This document shows, in pieces, positions 59,601 through 64,000 of a DNA stretch of 64,000 bases. Position 1 is the first letter of the stretch. Each line of letters starts with the position of its first letter. Below the pieces are notes generated by a model. That model was not told the origin of the DNA, made no database searches, and saw only the letters and a list, made by a program, of their open reading frames with translations. This DNA is from Diphasiastrum complanatum (Eukaryota > Streptophyta > Lycopodiopsida > Lycopodiales > Lycopodiaceae). The stretch spans positions 27,067,540 to 27,131,539 of the forward strand of contig CM055111.1 of assembly GCA_029204225.1 (NCBI GenBank). The letters run 5' to 3'. Both the position numbers and the translations under genes were made by a program.

Positions 59601-62600
59601 TCCAAAGAATGGTATAAAGTTATGTTGGATGAGTATAATGCCTTGATTGAGAATGAAACTTGGTTGCTTGTTGATAGACCTCAAAGGAATGTAATAGGAT
59701 GCAAGTGGGTCTTTAAGCTTAAGTTGAATGCAATGGGAGTGTTAACAAACATAAAGCAAGATTAGTTGCAAAAGGTTATGCTCAAGAGAGAGGGATAGAC
59801 TATGAGGAAACTTTTGCACCCGTGGCCAAGATGGTCACAATAAGGCTAATCATTGCACTTGCATCACATTTTGGATGGATCCTATGTCAAATGGATGTCC
59901 CTAATGCCTTCTTGAATGGTTTTTTGGAAGATGATATGGCTTAAAGCAAGCCTCGAGATCTTGGAATTCAAAATTACATTGCTATCTTATTTCACTTTCT
60001 TTTGTTCAAAGTGAATATGATCCCACTCTTTACATTAATTTCGATGATGTTGGTATTGTAATTTTACTCATTTATGTAGATGACATCATCATTAGTGGAA
60101 ATAGTGTTGATGGTATTGAAAAAATCAAGATAGATCTATCCTTAGAGTTCAAGATGGTAGATCTAGGGTGTCTTCACTTCATCTTAGGCATAGAAGCTCT
60201 TAGAGGATCTGATTTTATCTTTATAAATCAAGTAAACTATGCTCAAAGTCTTTTGAAGAAATTTAAGATGGAAGAGTGCAAAAGTGTTGACACACCAATG
60301 GAGCAAGATATAAAAGTGCCAAATGAAGATGATGAAAGATCCTTCATGGACATCACTTTGTTTAGGCAACTTATAGGCTCGTTAATGTGGATCACTATAA
60401 CTAGACCATATCTTAGCTTTAGTGTATGTAGGTTGAGCCAATCCATGCAAAAACCATTGAATATCCATTGGAAAAAGGCTAAGAGGATTCTAAGATACAT
60501 CTCGCGTACATTGGATTTTGGGATTCTATATAGAGGAGACGTGATTAACCTTCATGCATTTAGTGATTCAGATTTTGCAGGGGACAAGAGGGATAGGAAA
60601 ATCATCACTTGGAGTGATTAGTAAAGCAATGATTGAACCAAGCTAAATAGTGAGGAGTGTTAAAAATTCACAATTCTAGCTTGACTAGTTTTGGTCATAT
60701 GACTTGTAAATAGTTAGAAGGTCATGATGTGGCTTGTCACACATGCCAAATAGCATAGGATTCCATTCATAAGGATGTTCTCAAGTTGACCTAAGTGATA
60801 GAACTTTGGAATGAGTCCAAATCATGCTTAGATACAAGAGAGAAAAAGTAGGAGCTATTTTTGGTAATTTTTACATTGTTGAGGGATCTCCAAGATTCCA
60901 ACCCTAACTTGGTAGGGATGAAAGATCCACCAAAATTAGCATTAGGGATAGGTTTAGGGCTCCTCATACCTGCCCAAAACCGTGATGGATCATGTATATA
61001 TAGGTGATGATCTCTCACCAAAATCAATCAAGCAATTTCATGATTTTTCTCTCATATTGGTGCAATTGCTCTCTATGTTCATAATTCTTTGAGTTCTTGT
61101 GATTCTTAATCATTATAGGATTGAATGTGGGTCTTGTGTACAGTGCTCAAAATGTGGGAGGCCGTACTTTCACACGTGTGAAGGCTTCTTCAAGGATTTG
61201 GGCCATTTAGTGAGGTTCAAGCATAGATTATTGATGGATTTTGATGGTGCAACTTGTGTTAACTTTATGGAATCATAATCTATTGTTTCCCTCATCATTT
61301 CAAGTGTTTTAGGATCCTTATTTGTTGTAATTTTTACAAGATAGTTGCAATCCAACTTTCAAAGAAATTCCCTTGTTCTCTCCACCATCGCAAATACTCT
61401 AAGCTGTTATACTTGTTAATGGCCAATTTATTCTCTTGTGCAGCAGATTGGGTCGAGCTCCTAGCCTCAAGCAGAGGAAAGGAAGTCCTAACCAATACAA
61501 CACTCAATGGAGGACAGTATATTTTGAAGTAGTTTTACATTTTAACCCACTTAAAAATTGGGAAAAACATTCATAATGTTTGAAACATAGTTTCAAGTGT
61601 TCCATGTTTGGGCTTGTGAATATTTGGTTACAAGTATGCTTGTAGCTGTGAGAAAGGTCAGTTTTGTATGAGGCATTGTACTTTGTGCCTGGATTATCAA
61701 GAAAGTTCATTTTCTATGTTTTGCCCTATCGTGTGTTTCAGCCAAGGATCAGTGTTCGTGCTAGGTAGCTTCTTGCATTGAAATACACTAGAAATGTCTG
61801 GCTGATACCTCTTATTAACGTGTACGCTGGGGCCTCAAGGTGCTTAGTGAGGCAACATATAACATGTTTTGATAAACTAGCTTTTACATCAACGATACAG
61901 GCCTGACACACCCCACATGGATGCTGCCAACAATTTTCTGATTTTTCTCTGAGGTATACAGAGCTCCCACAGACATTTCTGATGTCAGGTTCGAATCTGC
62001 CTAGCTGATCTTCAGAGACTGCTCAGGCTAGCAGTAATCAGCCTACAACTCAAAGTCACTTCCGTGCTACGAAGCTTGACCCATTTTGCAAGTCTCTCAT
62101 CAATTCATCTAGGTAGAGCAAAGTAATCTATCAAGAAAAATATCTCAACCCACTCTTATGAAAAAATAGATCAAAAGAATTAACACGTAATTTTCAGTTT
62201 CCATCAATCCCAACTAGAACAGCTACATGAATCAATTTCCATCCTGGAAAGGTCCAAATTAACATCTGAATATATCAGAGCAGATATTAACGAAGTTTGA
62301 TTGACCTCTTTTGTAGGCTCTTCACTCTCCTGGATAGGCTTAAGTTTTGGATCGGTGTCTCCTGGATGGAATCACAACTTAACCACAAGGACAGAATGGA
62401 CCAATGTTCTCTCTTTTCCAACAAAGGCGCTTTTTTAATCTTTAGGCTTTACTAAATTGTGTGAGTCAAGTTTGAGTAGATAACATGGACTTTTTTTTTT
62501 TGAAAATCAAAGCCTTCAATTTTCTGCGGAGCAAAAGCACAAAATAGCCCCAAAAGTAGTGCCCCTAATTTGCGCTAATTATGGCTAATGATAGCAGGCT

Positions 62601-63860
62601 GTGAATTCTGTCTACTGGTTAAGTTGTCCTACTTAGATTTACACAAGAGTAATCAATCCAAGGCTGAAACCGTGTTGGTGATATGCAGGTACAAGGAGCG
62701 GTGGAGTTTGAAGCTCCATGTGATGCCTGTTCTTTTAGGTGCAGTGCACAAATTGACTGGAAATGCCATGCCTTCACTTGTCCCTGCACGAGGTCAGACT
62801 TCAGGAAGCATTCCTTTTCCTTCTAAAGGCAGTGTAAAGATGTGTATGATGCAGATTGATTCTTTTTTTCAGAAAGTTCCAACTTGTGTCGGCATTTATA
62901 ATGAACATTAACTGGGCTAGTTGAACAAGTTTGAATCTGACAGAAACACGTAATTATGGCAGGAAGATGGCTGGGAGTTGACATGGAGAGAAATGCAAAA
63001 TTTATGGGGATTCCATATAAAGGAATTCCATCATCCTTTGGAAGTGCCTCTTTCAATAGCATGTACTGCCAGCGCTTGCTAACTGCTGTTGCTTTGGCTA
63101 AGGTAGTGCTTTTGAAGGGGATCTTTTCTAAGCATGTAAACAGATATGCATTCCACTCTAGCAGAAGCTTTTCACTATTATCTCACATTCTTAGAGGATG
63201 TAATAAATAATATGTTTTATGAAATTAGAAAATTTGGTATCAAGAAATGTACGAAAGGATAGCAAAGAGCTGTAATGAGCTTGTTTTCTGAGAAATTATT
63301 TGAGGTTAATGAAGGTCCAATGCTGGCATACTTCTGTTTATTTCAACACTCATACTTTCTATCAACTCGTCGCTCATTCTTGTTTGTCATGTTTGATACC
63401 TTTTGACTCGAGTGCATTGTAAGAAAAATATGATAATGCTCTCAGAATTGTTTGATGGGAAAAGAATATGGCTGTTGCTTTTTGTAAGTTCTTTTACATG
63501 TGAAATGTAGGTTGTTTGGCTCCTATGCTTCCATAATCATAACAGGCTTCTAGTTTGTCTTTGTATCCAGATCTGGAACATTTAGCTTCTACTTTTACAT
63601 TTGCATCCTTCATGTTGAAATTTGCCTATATCAAAAATTTCAAAATCTATGCTTTTTTACAGGGTTATGACTCGGATGATCTTTTCAAGCTCTGTGTATC
63701 TCTATTCGAAAGCATTTGGGGTGTAGATGCAAAACATGAAGTGGATATCATGAGCAAAAACTTTCTGTTTTTGGGTTGTTCTAAAGCTGGTCTGACGAAG
63801 GAAGTTACTGAAGGGTACATTCAAATGTCATCCCAAGAAACTGTGAAACAGCTTCTTAAG
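50586..63860 (+). CDS. Kappa-class glutathione S-transferase (GSTK), 4 exons, 3' end outside window
   Basis: Kappa GSTs are thioredoxin-fold enzymes of the DsbA/2-hydroxychromene-2-carboxylate isomerase family that transfer glutathione to electrophiles; animal forms sit in mitochondria and peroxisomes. Exons 50586-50683, 62689-62792, 62963-63102 and 63663-63860 join in frame to 180 codons of the usual 220 or so. Visible family features: the N-terminal strand with SLYSW, where the first Ser aligns with the catalytic Ser of the kappa motif [25 protein letters not shown] (helical insert, matching G-x-x-x-x-x-x-G-N-x-P-x-x-x-P); [10 protein letters not shown] and L-L-T-A-V; and the C-terminal helix region with S-I-W and K-A-G-L. 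An in-frame stop at 50568-50570 limits the start to ATG 50586 or 50601. Intron 1 is about 12 kb and full of transposons. No targeting peptide is evident. Residues after K180 lie beyond the window. Confidence 0.82.
50684..52633 (+). other. GSTK intron 1, first part, no gene recognised
   Basis: Intronic sequence without recognised coding or transposon domains. The remainder of intron 1, to 62688, is described under its inserted elements. Confidence 0.5.
52634..52812 (+). repeat. Minisatellite of hairpin-forming units
   Basis: About five or six units of 31-38 bp based on GAGTCCTTTGGTAAATTTCGAG followed by an ACTTTACCAA-type half. Within a unit TTGGTAAA and TTTACCAA are inverted, so each unit can fold back on itself. 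It lies within GSTK intron 1. Confidence 0.75.
53430..54492 (-). pseudogene. hAT-superfamily transposase relic with introns
   Basis: Minus-strand pieces follow the order of a plant hAT transposase. A BED-finger-like segment (54492-54211) has [11 protein letters not shown] followed by R-V-R-A-H-L-L; the first zinc Cys is Ser. After a TTTTGCAG acceptor near 54053 comes [17 protein letters not shown] of the DUF659 core. Next is [13 protein letters not shown], a stop, and [13 protein letters not shown]. After a second acceptor (TTCTAG, near 53600) comes [20 protein letters not shown], the R-W-D...P-x-H segment near the catalytic Glu region. Stops and frame changes make it inactive, and the C-terminal dimerisation region is not seen. 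Retained introns show it came from a DNA-level element. Confidence 0.75.
54541..55348. other. Interior of a minus-strand LTR element, no protein recognised
   Basis: This stretch lies on the interior side of the LTR and primer-binding site at 55349-55989. No gag or pol motif is readable; only short ORFs occur. Confidence 0.4.
55349..55989 (-). repeat. 5' LTR (630 bp) with primer-binding site, minus strand
   Basis: On the plus strand the LTR runs from TGTGAAAACTAATG (55360) to GCATTTTTCACA (55989), with matching inverted ends TGTGAAAA/TTTTCACA. On its left, GCTCTGATATCA (55349-55360, sharing one base with the LTR) is the reverse complement of TGATATCAGAGC, one base off the iMet consensus. Three CACGTG cores lie inside, at about 55714, 55893 and 55913. 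It is inserted beside, and probably into, a gypsy pol relic. Its 3' partner was not found. Confidence 0.65.
55990..57319 (-). pseudogene. Gypsy RT-RNase H-integrase relic
   Basis: Reading the minus strand from 57200: Q-V-E-Y-L-G-H-L-like RT tail; RNase H with [23 protein letters not shown] (56834-56740), where gypsy has F-x-V-x-T-D-A-S-x-x-G-x-G; then [10 protein letters not shown] and [10 protein letters not shown] (56600-56470), the end of RNase H; then [12 protein letters not shown] of the integrase zinc region (about 56140). Frames are broken. The relic is cut on its right by the copia LTR at 57366 and on its left by the LTR at 55989. Confidence 0.78.
57434..57718. mobile_element. CpG-rich MITE-like insertion with 8-bp TSD
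   Basis: This 285-bp block interrupts the 5' LTR of copia element E and is absent from its 3' LTR (compare 60771-60785). It is flanked by ATAAGGAT at 57426-57433 and 57719-57726, while the 3' LTR has this octamer once. The ends are very rich in GGACGCG/CGCGTCC words that can pair across the element; the middle is nearly pure A/T. An 8-bp duplication is typical of the hAT superfamily. The extreme termini do not form a neat inverted repeat, so the family is uncertain. Confidence 0.75.
58290..58301 (+). other. Variant primer-binding site
   Basis: TGATATCAGAGC, directly after the LTR end at 58289; one change (G to A at position 3) from TGGTATCAGAGC. Confidence 0.8.
58600..60620 (+). pseudogene. 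Copia pol of element E: integrase, RT and partial RNase H
   Basis: The 325-codon frame from 58621 is a nearly intact integrase: the zinc region end C-E-A-C-A-L-S-K-A just upstream, first Asp in L-I-H-S-D-V, second in LRSDNGGEF, Glu in [15 protein letters not shown], then the C-terminal [11 protein letters not shown] frameshift near 59345 leads to the 59346-59765 frame with the RT start ([18 protein letters not shown]). Further shifts and a deletion follow, with [13 protein letters not shown] near 60065 and the thumb to 60540. RNase H stops right after [10 protein letters not shown] and most of it is missing. Gag and protease were lost earlier. Confidence 0.9.
60658..61338 (+). repeat. 3' LTR of copia element E
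   Basis: Follows a purine-rich tract (GTGAGGAG). It begins TGTTAAAAATT and ends AATTTTTACA. It gives the uninterrupted LTR sequence from which the insertion in the 5' LTR can be read. Confidence 0.88.
61339..62688 (+). other. GSTK intron 1, last part
   Basis: No transposon or exon is recognised. The intron ends with TGATATGCAG|G at 62688. A poly-T tract lies at about 62491-62501. Confidence 0.5.
62689..62792 (+). CDS. GSTK exon 2
   Basis: Encodes the end of the split Arg codon, then [20 protein letters not shown], then [14 protein letters not shown]. The donor is CGAG|GTCAG at 62793. The last base begins a split Gly codon. The acceptor is ATATGCAG. Confidence 0.82.
62963..63102 (+). CDS. 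GSTK exon 3
   Basis: Encodes the rest of the Gly codon, then [20 protein letters not shown] and on to [11 protein letters not shown]. In kappa GSTs this is the D-x-x-R-x-x-x-x-x-x-I-P segment and the helix A-M-R-x-L-T-A-V. The donor is AAG|GTAGTG at 63103, phase 0. Confidence 0.83.
63663..63860 (+). CDS. GSTK exon 4
   Basis: 66 codons, [20 protein letters not shown] followed by [11 protein letters not shown] and K-A-G-L-T-K-E. It matches the helical C-terminal half of kappa GSTs (L-W-x-x-x-W-x-x-x-x-D-I-x-x-P, then A-G-L). The acceptor is TTTTTTACAG and the donor AAG|GTATTA at 63861. The last exon or exons, with the final 45 residues or so, lie past the window. Confidence 0.8.
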
Positions 63861-64000
63861 GTATTAGAATCTATCCAAGCACTTTTTGCTGTTGTGTAGT
63901 CATTAGTTTCAACCGAAGAAATAACAAAGGATAAAATTGAACGTTTCAAGCTGAGCATGCTCTAGATATATGCGTGACAATGGTCAGCTCTTTGTTGAGG

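Larger units (their letters stand above)
57366..61338 (+). mobile_element. Copia element E in GSTK intron 1
   Basis: It has a 5' LTR (57366-58289, including a 285-bp nested insertion and lacking its first 50 bp or so), a primer-binding site (58290-58301), an integrase-RT-RNase H region and a 3' LTR (60658-61338, 681 bp, TGTTAAAAATT...AATTTTTACA). In 195 compared LTR positions I count about seven differences, so it is fairly young. Gag and protease are absent: the 5' leader runs almost straight into the integrase, so it is an internally deleted copy. Confidence 0.85.

Noticed and set aside
61981-62003. GGTTCGAATC, the tRNA/SINE B-box word
   Set aside because: The flanking bases do not form a T-arm stem, and no A box or acceptor stem was found at the right distance.
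62823-63062. 79-codon minus-strand ORF
   Set aside because: Shadow of GSTK exon 3 and its upstream intron on the plus strand.

Overview
The window reads as nuclear DNA of a land plant with a large, repeat-rich genome. Signs are introns with GT/AG borders, many decayed Ty1/copia and Ty3/gypsy elements with the tRNA-iMet primer-binding site TGGTATCAGAGC, a hAT transposase relic with introns, a decayed nuclear 18S rRNA piece, long CT/GT/GA microsatellites and very low gene density. No bacterial-type genes were seen. A kappa-class glutathione S-transferase hints at a non-seed plant such as a fern or lycophyte; this is inference, and the sequence does not name the species.

The one host gene I can support is that glutathione S-transferase (GSTK), on the + strand. 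Exon 1 is at 50586-50683, exon 2 at 62689-62792, exon 3 at 62963-63102 and exon 4 at 63663-63860; the 3' end lies beyond the window. All four exons join in frame. The first intron is about 12 kb and is packed with other sequence: a minisatellite (52634-52812), a hAT transposase relic (53430-54492), an LTR (55360-55989), a gypsy pol relic (55990-57319), a copia element (57366-61338) and a small CpG-rich insertion with 8-bp target duplication inside that copia 5' LTR (57434-57718). A second possible host fragment, resembling the N-terminal membrane region of a plant DHHC palmitoyltransferase, lies at 4990-5339 on the minus strand.

Layout: 1-2215, an unknown ORF followed by a copia-type LTR, repeated in inverted orientation at 25724-27985. 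2216-7900, mostly unassigned apart from the palmitoyltransferase-like fragment. 7909-11640, nested wreckage: a copia RNase H piece and a gypsy chromovirus 3' end whose LTR is split by a non-autonomous LTR element (8311-10692, TSD TTACC). 12132-14094, copia gag-protease and an 18S rRNA fragment. 14782-19539, a copia element with both LTRs and a decayed pol. 20290-23415, two facing copia relics around an LTR carrying a 400-bp CT microsatellite. 24953-25538, an unknown ORF and a copia gag. 28255-38346, two members of one copia family in tail-to-tail orientation, separated by a gypsy gag relic. 39173-42731, a second, longer copy of the non-autonomous element seen at 8311. 42732-44640, a locally duplicated sequence with a 208-codon ORF. 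44777-46190, gypsy RT abutting copia gag. 46200-50500, AT-rich sequence with microsatellites. 50586 to the end, the GSTK locus.

The transposon ORFs are almost all broken by stops, frameshifts or deletions, so none is likely to encode a working element by itself. LTR sequences often stay alignable, so several nesting events can be ordered from the sequence alone.
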